Shown here: one piece after another, positions 56,996 through 64,000 of the stretch
Numbering within the stretch: the stretch's first letter is position 1
How the letters are laid out: each line of letters starts with the position of its first letter
NCBI RefSeq assembly: GCF_009380165.1
Contig: NZ_WHUF01000002.1
Span: forward strand, 372,001 to 436,000
DNA length: 64,000 nt
Direction of reading: 5' to 3'
DNA from: Rugamonas rivuli
GTDB taxonomy: Bacteria > Pseudomonadota > Gammaproteobacteria > Burkholderiales > Burkholderiaceae_D
Notes under the pieces: model-generated
The model's database searches: none
What the model was told of the DNA's origin: nothing
Seen by the model: only the letters and a program-made list of their open reading frames with translations
Position numbers and translations under genes: made by a program

Positions 56996-58485
56996 GGCCG
57001 GGCAGCGCGGGCGCGCAAGTCGGCCGCCACCGCATCGAGCAGGCGCCAGGCGCGGGCGCGGTCGCCTTCGCCGTCGGCCAGCTGGATGGGCAGGTCCGGC
57101 TTGACGCCGGCCACCTCGTTGCTGCCGTCGGCGCGCAGGCGCGTGCAGTTCGGTACGCGGTAGCGCAGGTGCGAATGCGGCAGCTCCACCGGCGGCGCGT
57201 CGGTCATGAAGCCGCAGCCGTCGCCACTGCTGGCGCGGCCGACGATGCGGGCGCCGACAGCGTCCTGCATCAACGTGGCAAACATCTCGGCCGACGAGGC
57301 GCTGCCGCCGTCGGTCAGTACGTACACCGGGCCGTTCCAGGCACCGCGCAAATCGTCCACCTCGGCCGCCCAGTAGATGCTGGAGGCGATTTTCTTGTTG
57401 CCGAAGGCCTTGGCCGGCAGGTAGTCGGCCTGTCCGCTGGCGTAGCCGGCGTCGATCAGGCGGCTGCATCCATACGGCTGCCACGGCCGCTGTTCATTCC
57501 ATACCCACGACAGATCGCAGCCGCGCGCCGCGATGCCTGCCTTGCGCGCCTCGAACGCGGCGATCGATTGTTCCAGCATCGCCCGCGCTTCCGGCGTCGC
57601 ATCCTTTTCCTTTTGCGCCGCGCGCAGTTGATCCAGCTGCTCGTCGAAGTATGGCGCCGCCAGCGGTGCTGCCACCATCAGCATGCGCGCCGAATGCACG
57701 TCGCGCGCGGTGAACAGGCGCGTGGCCCAGTCGCCGCTGTCGTTGCCTCCCGGGTTGCCGCCCACATCGACCAGCACCGCCGCCACCTTCTGCTCGCGGA
57801 AGCTCTGTAATTGCGCCGCGAGCGTGCGCATCCAGGCCGCGCTGGCGGCTTCCTTCACCGGCTTGATGTCGGCTTCGCTCATCGCACCCTTGGCCTGGCG
57901 CTCCGACCAGGCTTGCACGCAGGCGGCAGGGGAGGCGTCCTGCTGGCGGAAGCGGGCGATGCGCACGACGCCCAGGCGCGTGCCATCCGGCGCCGTCACC
58001 ACGCCGCTGCGGAAGCTGCGCGTCAGGCCGTCGGCTTCCAGCGTGGTGCCGGGCAGGCTTTCGAACGGCAGCGAGAACGCCACGCCGCGCTGCGGTGCAT
58101 AGCCGAGTGCCGCGCAGGCCTGCGCTGCGTTCAGCCTGGAGTAGTCGATGTTGGGCAGCGCCGGCGGCTGCGCTATCTTCGCTTGCAGCACCGGGCCTGC
58201 GGAGGACAGGTGGCCGTCACGGAAGCCGCTGACGAAGCCGGACAGTGCCGCCTTGGCCATGGCATCGTCTTCGGCGATCTCCAGCAGGCGGCGGGTGCGC
58301 TTGTCCAGTGCCGGCAGATTGACGCCGCCCTGTGGCGAGGCAAACCACGCCAGGTTGGCGTAGCGCTGCTCCAGCGCTGTCTTCAGCGCGGCGTAGTCGT
58401 CCAGCCAGTCCTGGCGCTCGAAGGCGTCAGCGGTGGAGTTGAGGAGCAGGGCGGGTATCAAAGCCAGTGTGGCGGCAAGGCGCAT
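56992..58485 (-). CDS. Secreted S41-family (tail-specific-like) serine peptidase
   Basis: 497 residues with a signal peptide (MRLAATLALIPALLLNSTADA). The C-terminal half has the S41 core: DVGGNPGGNDS, VYVLTDGGSASSAEMFATLM (catalytic Ser in GSASSAE), and IVGRASSGDGCGF. No recognisable PDZ domain is visible between the N-terminal region and the catalytic core. Probably a periplasmic peptidase; substrate unknown. Confidence 0.87.
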   Translation of the reverse strand: MRLAATLALIPALLLNSTADAFERQDWLDDYAALKTALEQRYANLAWFASPQGGVNLPALDKRTRRLLEIAEDDAMAKAALSGFVSGFRDGHLSSAGPVLQAKIAQPPALPNIDYSRLNAAQACAALGYAPQRGVAFSLPFESLPGTTLEADGLTRSFRSGVVTAPDGTRLGVVRIARFRQQDASPAACVQAWSERQAKGAMSEADIKPVKEAASAAWMRTLAAQLQSFREQKVAAVLVDVGGNPGGNDSGDWATRLFTARDVHSARMLMVAAPLAAPYFDEQLDQLRAAQKEKDATPEARAMLEQSIAAFEARKAGIAARGCDLSWVWNEQRPWQPYGCSRLIDAGYASGQADYLPAKAFGNKKIASSIYWAAEVDDLRGAWNGPVYVLTDGGSASSAEMFATLMQDAVGARIVGRASSGDGCGFMTDAPPVELPHSHLRYRVPNCTRLRADGSNEVAGVKPDLPIQLADGEGDRARAWRLLDAVAADLRARAARP

Positions 58486-58552
58486 CGGTTGTCGCTTTCG
58501 CAGTTAATTAAAAAGCAAATCATAGTCATGCCGGCGGCACGCGTCAAATCGC

Positions 58553-58581
58553 TTGACCTGGGTTCGATGGAGGTCTATATT
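58553..58581 (+). promoter_or_regulatory. Strong sigma70 promoter of the sdpR operon
   Basis: TTGACC (58553-58558) and TATATT (58576-58581) with a 17-nt spacer. Start of transcription expected near 58588, about 27 nt before the ATG. Confidence 0.75.
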
Positions 58582-58602
58582 TAGATGGTTATCTAATTAG
58601 AT
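58581..58602. promoter_or_regulatory. Candidate SdpR autorepression operator
   Basis: TTAGAT-GGTT-ATCTAA (58581-58596) immediately followed by a second TTAGAT that makes ATCTAATTAGAT (58591-58602) a perfect palindrome. It overlaps the end of the -10 and the transcription start, as expected for an ArsR-type autorepressor. Confidence 0.65.
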
Positions 58603-58614
58603 GTTTGTCTCAAT

Positions 58615-58902
58615 ATGAAGGCTTCCAACAATGCGTTCAAGGCGATCGCCGATCCGGCAAGGCGCGAGATATTGCGCCTGCTGCGTCCGGGCGAGATGAC
58701 GGCCGGCGACCTGGCGGCGCATTTCGACATGAGCAAACCCACCATGTCGCATCACTTCGCGGTGCTGGCCGAAGCCGACCTGATTACCCGCCGCCGCGAA
58801 GGGCAGACCATCTGGTACGGCTTGAACACCACGGTGCTTCAGGATGTGCTGTCGTGGATGATGGACCTGGCCGGCCCCGAAACCAAACCGAGGAAAAAAT
58901 GA
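58615..58902 (+). CDS. sdpR: ArsR/SdpR-family autorepressor
   Basis: 95 residues. Winged helix with FKAIADPARREILRLLRPGEMTAGDLAAHFDMSKPTMSHHFAVLAEADLITRRREGQTIWYGLNTTVLQ, matching the SdpR subgroup of ArsR repressors; no metal-binding cysteines. In Bacillus, SdpR represses its own operon and is titrated by SdpI at the membrane when the SDP toxin is bound. It shares a 4-nt overlap (ATGA) with the sdpI-like gene. The name is by homology and neighbour; direct function is inferred. Confidence 0.9.
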   Translation: MKASNNAFKAIADPARREILRLLRPGEMTAGDLAAHFDMSKPTMSHHFAVLAEADLITRRREGQTIWYGLNTTVLQDVLSWMMDLAGPETKPRKK

Positions 58903-59546
58903 GAACACGCTATCTGCTGTTTTGCTTCGTCCTGATCGCCGCCGCCTGCGCGGCCACCTACTACCTCTCGCCGCAGCTGCCCGAACGCGTGCCCACGCAC
59001 TGGAACATCGACGGCGTTGTGGACGGCTACAGCTCGCGCGCGGCCTTATGGTTGCTGGGTCCCGGCCTGATGGCGGCGATCGCGCTGACCGGTGTGGTGC
59101 TGCCGGCCATCTCGCCGCGGCGCTTCGACATGGCCGGTTTCGAATCGACTTACTACTATACGTTCGGCGTTGTCGTCGGCATGCTCGCCTACGTTTATGC
59201 GCTGGTGCTGGCGGCCACGCTGCACGTCGGCGTGCCGATGGAGCGGGCCATTCCGGCCGGCGTCTTCATCCTGCTTATCCTGACCGGCAACCCGATGGGC
59301 AAGGTGCGCCGCAACTTCTTCCTGGGCATACGCACGCCGTGGACCATCGCCAGCGAACGCGTTTGGTACGCCACGCACCGGCTGGCGGCGCAGCTGATGG
59401 TGGGCAGCGGCGTACTGGGCCTGCTCGCCTTGTGCCTGGGCGCCCCGCATTGGGTGCTGCTGGTGCTGATCATGGCCTGGGCCCCGCTGGCGGCTGGCTA
59501 CTCGCTGCTGCTGTACAAACGTCTTCCTCAACAAATCGGAGAATAG
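58899..59546 (+). CDS. sdpI: SdpI-family membrane protein
   Basis: 215 residues from ATG 58899 with AGGA upstream. Six hydrophobic segments, the conserved PERVPTHWNIDGVVDGYSSR between the first two helices (DUF1648-like), and the later GNPMGKVRRNFFLGIRTPWTIASERVWYATHRL of the SdpI/YhfL domain. In Bacillus, SdpI is an immunity protein and signal transducer for the SDP toxin. No SDP toxin or maturation genes (sdpABC) are found here, so the role in this organism may differ. Confidence 0.9.
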   Translation: MRTRYLLFCFVLIAAACAATYYLSPQLPERVPTHWNIDGVVDGYSSRAALWLLGPGLMAAIALTGVVLPAISPRRFDMAGFESTYYYTFGVVVGMLAYVYALVLAATLHVGVPMERAIPAGVFILLILTGNPMGKVRRNFFLGIRTPWTIASERVWYATHRLAAQLMVGSGVLGLLALCLGAPHWVLLVLIMAWAPLAAGYSLLLYKRLPQQIGE

Positions 59547-59548
59547 GT

Positions 59549-60499
59549 ATGCGCTTCAAGCTCTTGCTGTCGCTGTTGATGTTATCTGTGTCGGCCCATG
59601 CGGCGCAGCGGCCGGTGTCGCTGGATGTGGGCGGCGGCACCTTGTATGGAACGGAGCTGCTGCCGGATGGCGGCGGCAAGGTGCCGGTGGTGCTGCTGCA
59701 CGCAGGCTCCGGCCCGACTGACCGCGACGGCAACAGCAAGCTGCTGCCGGGCCCTAACGACTCGCTGCTCATGGTGGCCGAGGCGCTGGCCAAGCATGGC
59801 ATCGCATCTGTGCGCTACGACAAGCGCGGCACAGCCGCCAGCGCGCTGCCGGTGTGGAAGGCGCAGGATCTGCGGCTGGACGACTACATCGGCGACGCCA
59901 CCGCCTGGCTGCGCAAGCTGCGCGCCGATCCGCGCTTCTCTCGCGTGGTGATGGCGGGGCATAGCGAAGGCGCGCAGATCGCCGCCGAGGCTTGCCGGCA
60001 GGCGCCGGCCGATGCCTGCGTGCTGATCGCCGGCGCCGGCCATCCGCTCGACGACATCCTGCGCGACCAGCTCAAGCCGAAGCTGCCGCCGCCGCTCTTC
60101 GACCAGAGCGAACGCATACTGGCCGCGCTCAAGCAGGGCAAGACGGTTGACGATGTGCCGCAAGGTCTGATGATGCTCTACCATCCGTCGGTGCAGCCGT
60201 ATCTGATTTCGTCGCTGAAGCACGATCCGCGCACGGCGATTGCGGCGTTGTCCATGCCGGTGCTGATCCTGCAGGGGACGTCGGACATCCAGGTGCAGGC
60301 TTCGGAAGCGCAGGCGCTGGCGGCGGCCGCGCCGCGTGCCAAACTGGTGATGGTGGAGGGTATGAACCATCTGCTGAAGATCGTCGGCAGCGACGAAGCC
60401 TTGCAGATGAAATCCTACGGCAGCCCGGAGCTGCCGGTGGCGCCGCAACTGATCGACGCCTTGAGCACATTCGTCAAGGCGCCGTCAGCGGGCAAGTAA
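59549..60499 (+). CDS. Secreted alpha/beta-hydrolase
   Basis: 316 residues from ATG 59549 (GGAG upstream), 2 nt after the sdpI stop. The open frame upstream is a shadow of sdpI. Signal peptide (RFKLLLSLLMLSVSAHAA), oxyanion region HAGSGPTDRDGN, nucleophile elbow GHSEGAQ, acid in LQGTSDIQV, and catalytic His in MNHLLK. It belongs to the dienelactone-hydrolase-like/YqiA-type secreted alpha/beta hydrolases; substrate unknown. Part of the sdpR operon by spacing. Confidence 0.88.
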   Translation: MRFKLLLSLLMLSVSAHAAQRPVSLDVGGGTLYGTELLPDGGGKVPVVLLHAGSGPTDRDGNSKLLPGPNDSLLMVAEALAKHGIASVRYDKRGTAASALPVWKAQDLRLDDYIGDATAWLRKLRADPRFSRVVMAGHSEGAQIAAEACRQAPADACVLIAGAGHPLDDILRDQLKPKLPPPLFDQSERILAALKQGKTVDDVPQGLMMLYHPSVQPYLISSLKHDPRTAIAALSMPVLILQGTSDIQVQASEAQALAAAAPRAKLVMVEGMNHLLKIVGSDEALQMKSYGSPELPVAPQLIDALSTFVKAPSAGK

Positions 60500-60502
60500 G
60501 CA

Positions 60503-62575
60503 TCAGGCGATATTGTCCGCGCCCGGTGCGCCGAACAGCTGCTGCTTGAGATGATGCAGCTGGTCGCGCACCTGTGCGGCTTTTTCGAACTCCAGGTTCT
60601 TGGCGTGATCGAGCATGGCTTTCTCCAGGCGCTTGATCTCCTTGCTGATCTGCTTCTCGCTCATGGATTCGTACTTGGCCGTCTCCTGCGCCACCTGCAG
60701 CTCTTCGCGCGCATCCTGCGGGCTGTAGACGCCGTCGATCATATCCTTGATGACCTTGTGCACGCCGCGCGGCACGATGCCGTTGGCGGTGTTGAAGGCG
60801 ATCTGCTTGGCGCGGCGGCGTTCGGTCTCGCCGATGGCGCGTTCCATCGAATCGGTCATGCGGTCCGCGTACAGCAGCGCCACGCCGTTCAGGTTGCGCG
60901 CGGCGCGGCCGATGGTCTGGATTAGCGAGCGCTCGGAGCGCAGGAAGCCTTCCTTGTCGGCGTCCAGGATCGCCACCAGCGACACCTCCGGCAAGTCCAG
61001 GCCCTCGCGCAGCAGGTTGATCCCAACCAGCACATCGAAGGTGCCGATGCGCAGGTCGCGCAGCAGTTCGACCCGTTCCACCGTTTCGATATCGCTGTGC
61101 AGGTAGCGCACCTTGATGCCATGGTCGCTCAGGTATTCGGTCAGCTGTTCGGACATGCGCTTGGTCAGCGTCGTCACCAGCACGCGCTCGTTCTTGGCGA
61201 CGCGCAGCGTGATCTCGGACATCAGGTCGTCCACCTGCGAGCTGGCCGGGCGCACGATGATCATCGGGTCCACCAGGCCGGTCGGGCGCACCACCTGCTC
61301 GACTACTTGGTCTGCGTGGGTGCGTTCGTATTCGGCCGGGGTGGCGGAGACGAACACGGTCTGCCGCATCTTCTGCTCGAACTCCTCGAACTTCAGCGGC
61401 CGGTTGTCCATCGCGGACGGCAGGCGGAAGCCGTAGTCCACCAGGTTGGCCTTGCGCGAACGGTCGCCGTTGTACATGGCGCTCAACTGGCCGATCAGCA
61501 CGTGCGACTCGTCGAGGAACATCAGCGCGTCCTTCGGCAGGTAGTCGACCAGCGTCGGCGGCGGCTCGCCGGGCAGGGCGCCGCTCAGGTGGCGCGAGTA
61601 GTTCTCGATGCCCTTGGTGAAGCCGATCTCGGTCATCATTTCCAGGTCGAAGCGGGTGCGCTGCTCCAGGCGCTGTTCTTCGATCAGTTTGTTCTCCTTG
61701 CGGTAGAACTCCAGCCGCTCGCGCAGCTCCACTTTGATGGTTTCGATCGCGCGCAGCACGGTCGAACGCGGCGTGACGTAGTGCGAACCTGGATACACGG
61801 TGAAGCGCGGGATCTTTTGCTTGACGCGGCCGGTCAGCGGATCGAACAGCTGGATCGATTCCAGCTCGTCGTCGAACAGGTCCAGGCGCACGGCCAGTTC
61901 CGCATTCTCCGCCGGGAAGATGTCGAGCGTGTCGCCGCGCACGCGGAAGGTGCCGCGGCCGAAGTCCACTTCGTTGCGGGTGTACTGCATCTGGATCAGG
62001 CGGGCGATGATGTCGCGCTGCGACACGCGGTCCTTGGCGCGCAAGGTCAGGATCATCTGGTGATATTCGGTCGGATTACCGATACCGTAGATCGCCGACA
62101 CGGTGGCGACGATGATGACGTCGCGCCGCTCCATCAGCGACTTGGTGCACGACAGGCGCATCTGCTCGATGTGCTCATTGATGGACGAATCCTTTTCAAT
62201 GAACAGGTCGCGCTGCGGCACGTAGGCTTCCGGCTGGTAGTAGTCGTAGTAGGACACGAAGTACTCGACCGCGTTCTCCGGGAAGAACTCGCGGAACTCC
62301 GAATACAGCTGCGCGGCCAGCGTCTTGTTCGGCGCGAAGACGATGGCGGGGCGGCCCTTGCGGGCGATCACATTGGCCATCGTGTAGGTCTTGCCGGAGC
62401 CGGTCACGCCGAGCAGCGTCTGGAAGAACAGGCCGTCGTCGATGCCCTCGCATAGCTGGTCGATCGCGGTGGGCTGGTCGCCGGCGGGCGGGAAGGGTTG
62501 GTGCAGCTTGAACGGCGAGTCGGGGAAGGTGACTACCGTTGCGCTTGGGGTATCTACTACTGGTAAATCAGCCAT
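60503..62575 (-). CDS. uvrB: Excinuclease ABC subunit UvrB
   Basis: 690 residues. Walker [14 protein letters not shown] (~57), the beta-hairpin [20 protein letters not shown], motif [11 protein letters not shown], and a C-terminal UvrC-interacting UVR domain ([27 protein letters not shown]). It recognises damage with UvrA and recruits UvrC for nucleotide excision repair. The stop is 4 nt from the convergent hydrolase stop. I saw no clear LexA box upstream. Confidence 0.97.
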   Translation of the reverse strand: MADLPVVDTPSATVVTFPDSPFKLHQPFPPAGDQPTAIDQLCEGIDDGLFFQTLLGVTGSGKTYTMANVIARKGRPAIVFAPNKTLAAQLYSEFREFFPENAVEYFVSYYDYYQPEAYVPQRDLFIEKDSSINEHIEQMRLSCTKSLMERRDVIIVATVSAIYGIGNPTEYHQMILTLRAKDRVSQRDIIARLIQMQYTRNEVDFGRGTFRVRGDTLDIFPAENAELAVRLDLFDDELESIQLFDPLTGRVKQKIPRFTVYPGSHYVTPRSTVLRAIETIKVELRERLEFYRKENKLIEEQRLEQRTRFDLEMMTEIGFTKGIENYSRHLSGALPGEPPPTLVDYLPKDALMFLDESHVLIGQLSAMYNGDRSRKANLVDYGFRLPSAMDNRPLKFEEFEQKMRQTVFVSATPAEYERTHADQVVEQVVRPTGLVDPMIIVRPASSQVDDLMSEITLRVAKNERVLVTTLTKRMSEQLTEYLSDHGIKVRYLHSDIETVERVELLRDLRIGTFDVLVGINLLREGLDLPEVSLVAILDADKEGFLRSERSLIQTIGRAARNLNGVALLYADRMTDSMERAIGETERRRAKQIAFNTANGIVPRGVHKVIKDMIDGVYSPQDAREELQVAQETAKYESMSEKQISKEIKRLEKAMLDHAKNLEFEKAAQVRDQLHHLKQQLFGAPGADNIA

Positions 62576-62688
62576 CTTGTCCGACCTTTGTTAAAATAAT
62601 GGCCTGCCAGCGGCCTGAGCGTTTTTTTCGAGGGGCGCTGTCTACCTTCAACCGCTGCGTACCGCTTCCAATCGAATCCAATCTTATC

Positions 62689-63891
62689 ATGACGAATCCT
62701 AGCTTGTTCAGCGCCATCGACATGGCCCCACGCGACCCTATCCTGGGTATTACCGAAGCATTTAACGCCGACCAGAATCCGGCCAAAATCAATCTGGGCG
62801 TGGGCGTATATTATGACGACAACGGCAAAGTGCCGCTGCTGTCGTGCGTGCAGAAAGCGGAAGCAATCCTGATCGCCGCGCCGGCCCCGCGCACCTACCT
62901 GCCGATCGAAGGCCTGGCTGCCTACGACAAGGCGGTGCAAGAACTGGTATTTGGTGCCGACAGCGCGGTAATTCAAGAGAAGCGGGCAGTGACGGTGCAG
63001 GCTATCGGCGGCACCGGCGCGCTGAAGATCGGCGCCGACTTCCTCAAGCGTTTCGCGCCGGATTCGCAGGTCTACATCAGCGACCCAAGCTGGGAAAACC
63101 ACCGTGCGCTGTTCGAAAGCGCCGGCTTCACCGTCAACAACTACGCCTACTACGATGCCGCCACCCACGGCGTGAACTTCGCCGGCATGCTGGCCGGCTT
63201 GAAAGCCATGCCGCGCGGCTCCATCGTGCTGCTGCACGCCTGCTGCCACAACCCGACCGGCGCCGACCTGACCTCGGCCCAGTGGGATGAAGTGATCGCC
63301 GCCGTGACCAATGGTGGCCTGGTGCCGTTCCTGGACATGGCTTACCAGGGCTTCGGCGCAGGCATCGCGGAAGACGGCGCCGTGGTGCGCCGCTTCGCCG
63401 CTGCGGGCGGTCCGCTGCTGGTGTCGAATTCGTTCTCGAAGTCGTTCTCGCTGTACGGCGAGCGCGTGGGCGCGCTGAGCGTAGTCGCCGCCACCGGCGA
63501 AGAGGCTGGCCGCGTGATGTCGCAGCTGAAACGCGTGGTGCGCACCAACTACTCGAATCCTCCGGTCCACGGCGGCAAGGTGGTGGCCACCGTGCTGACC
63601 ACGCCGGAACTGCGTCAGCTGTGGGAAGACGAGCTGGCCGGCATGCGCGTGCGTATCAAGGAAATGCGTGAAGCCTTCGTGGCCAAGCTCAAGGCCAAGG
63701 CGCCAGCCCATGATTTCGCTTTCGTGCGCGACCAGGTCGGCATGTTCTCGTACTCGGGCCTGAGCAAGGCGCAAGTGGAGAAACTGCGCGAACAGTCGAT
63801 CTACGCCGTCGATACCGGCCGCATCTGTGTCGCGGCGCTGAATTCCCGCAATATCGACATCGTCATTGACGCGATCGCCAAAGTGCTTTAA
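62689..63891 (+). CDS. tyrB: Aromatic amino acid aminotransferase
   Basis: 400 residues from ATG 62689 (MTNPSLFSAIDMAPRDPILGITEAF). Class I PLP aminotransferase: KINLGVGVYYDDNGKVPLL, CCHNPTGADLT, and the PLP lysine in SNSFSKSFSLYGER (Lys251). It interconverts aromatic amino acids (and aspartate) with their keto acids. AspC and TyrB are hard to tell apart by sequence; the annotation as aromatic is the best guess. It is divergent from uvrB. Confidence 0.93.
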   Translation: MTNPSLFSAIDMAPRDPILGITEAFNADQNPAKINLGVGVYYDDNGKVPLLSCVQKAEAILIAAPAPRTYLPIEGLAAYDKAVQELVFGADSAVIQEKRAVTVQAIGGTGALKIGADFLKRFAPDSQVYISDPSWENHRALFESAGFTVNNYAYYDAATHGVNFAGMLAGLKAMPRGSIVLLHACCHNPTGADLTSAQWDEVIAAVTNGGLVPFLDMAYQGFGAGIAEDGAVVRRFAAAGGPLLVSNSFSKSFSLYGERVGALSVVAATGEEAGRVMSQLKRVVRTNYSNPPVHGGKVVATVLTTPELRQLWEDELAGMRVRIKEMREAFVAKLKAKAPAHDFAFVRDQVGMFSYSGLSKAQVEKLREQSIYAVDTGRICVAALNSRNIDIVIDAIAKVL

Positions 63892-64000
63892 ACTCTTGCT
63901 TCTTCGGGTTGAGCGACTAAGCTTAATCCGGAAGGATGCAACAAATACTGAAAAACTTGTTCTGTCAGAAACCTTGATAGAATGATCTAAACAGTATAAA
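63892..64000 (+). promoter_or_regulatory. Non-coding edge region with possible promoter for the next gene
   Basis: 109 nt after tyrB without a gene. CTTGTT (63956-63961) and TAGAAT (63978-63983) with a 16-nt spacer could be a promoter reading out of the window. Confidence 0.3.

Noticed and set aside
58922..59548. N-terminal extension of the alpha/beta-hydrolase frame across sdpI
   Set aside because: sdpI is a clear gene in another frame here; the hydrolase signal peptide starts at 59549 after GGAG.
62576..62688. LexA box upstream of uvrB
   Set aside because: No CTGT-N8-ACAG sequence is visible in the uvrB-tyrB intergenic region.

Overview
The window looks like a chromosomal segment of a GC-rich betaproteobacterium in the order Burkholderiales, most likely Oxalobacteraceae (Massilia/Duganella/Janthinobacterium-like). 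This is inferred from gene content and order: sucA-sucB-lpdA followed by zapE; surE-pcm-nlpD-rpoS; ndk-rlmN-pilF-rodZ-ispG-hisS-yfgM-bamB-der-hfq-hflX-hflK-hflC-hisZ-purA; and PEP-CTERM surface proteins. The genus cannot be fixed from this sequence alone. I found no tRNA, rRNA, CRISPR array, insertion sequence or prophage.

Layout. 1-9 kb is accessory: the N-terminal part of a secreted HAF-repeat protein cut by the window edge, a beta-propeller lipoprotein, a two-domain M16 peptidase, a BlaI-type repressor with a small membrane protein and a clear operator array, a metallo-beta-lactamase-fold protein divergent from a LysR regulator, and a leucine-rich-repeat/protein-kinase fusion. 9.2-15.3 kb is the 2-oxoglutarate dehydrogenase operon (sucA, sucB, a small SHOCT/PspC protein, lpdA), ending in a strong terminator. 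15.3-21.5 kb holds zapE, a secreted coiled-coil protein, a REP-like inverted pair, a PP2C phosphatase, a YdcH-type small protein, a DinG/YoaA-type helicase and a quinone oxidoreductase. 21.7-24.3 kb is a two-gene TIR-like / KGGTGR-ATPase-TPR module, the most interesting locus here. 24.3-29.4 kb is surE-pcm-nlpD-rpoS plus rlmD. 29.4-37.3 kb is a bacterial alpha-2-macroglobulin overlapping pbpC. 37.3-38 kb is a Bax-inhibitor-1-like membrane protein.

38.3-54.7 kb is a long co-directional housekeeping block for nucleotide metabolism, RNA modification, isoprenoid synthesis, tRNA charging, outer-membrane assembly, ribosome GTPases, Hfq, the HflKC complex, HisZ, PurA and a phosphoribosyltransferase, many with start/stop overlaps. 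54.9-56.4 kb carries two tandem paralogous PEP-CTERM proteins. 56.4-64 kb has marC, an S41 peptidase, an sdpR-sdpI-hydrolase operon with a good promoter/operator, uvrB, and an aromatic aminotransferase.

The main hunting results are the orphan TIR + KGGTGR/TPR module, which resembles the accessory genes of FxSxx-COOH peptide systems but lacks the peptide and radical-SAM genes; the evenly spaced BlaI operator array; the SdpRI operator; the His-rich tail on HisS; the putative bait region of the macroglobulin; and a recurring habit of placing GC-rich hairpins without U-tracts between operon genes.
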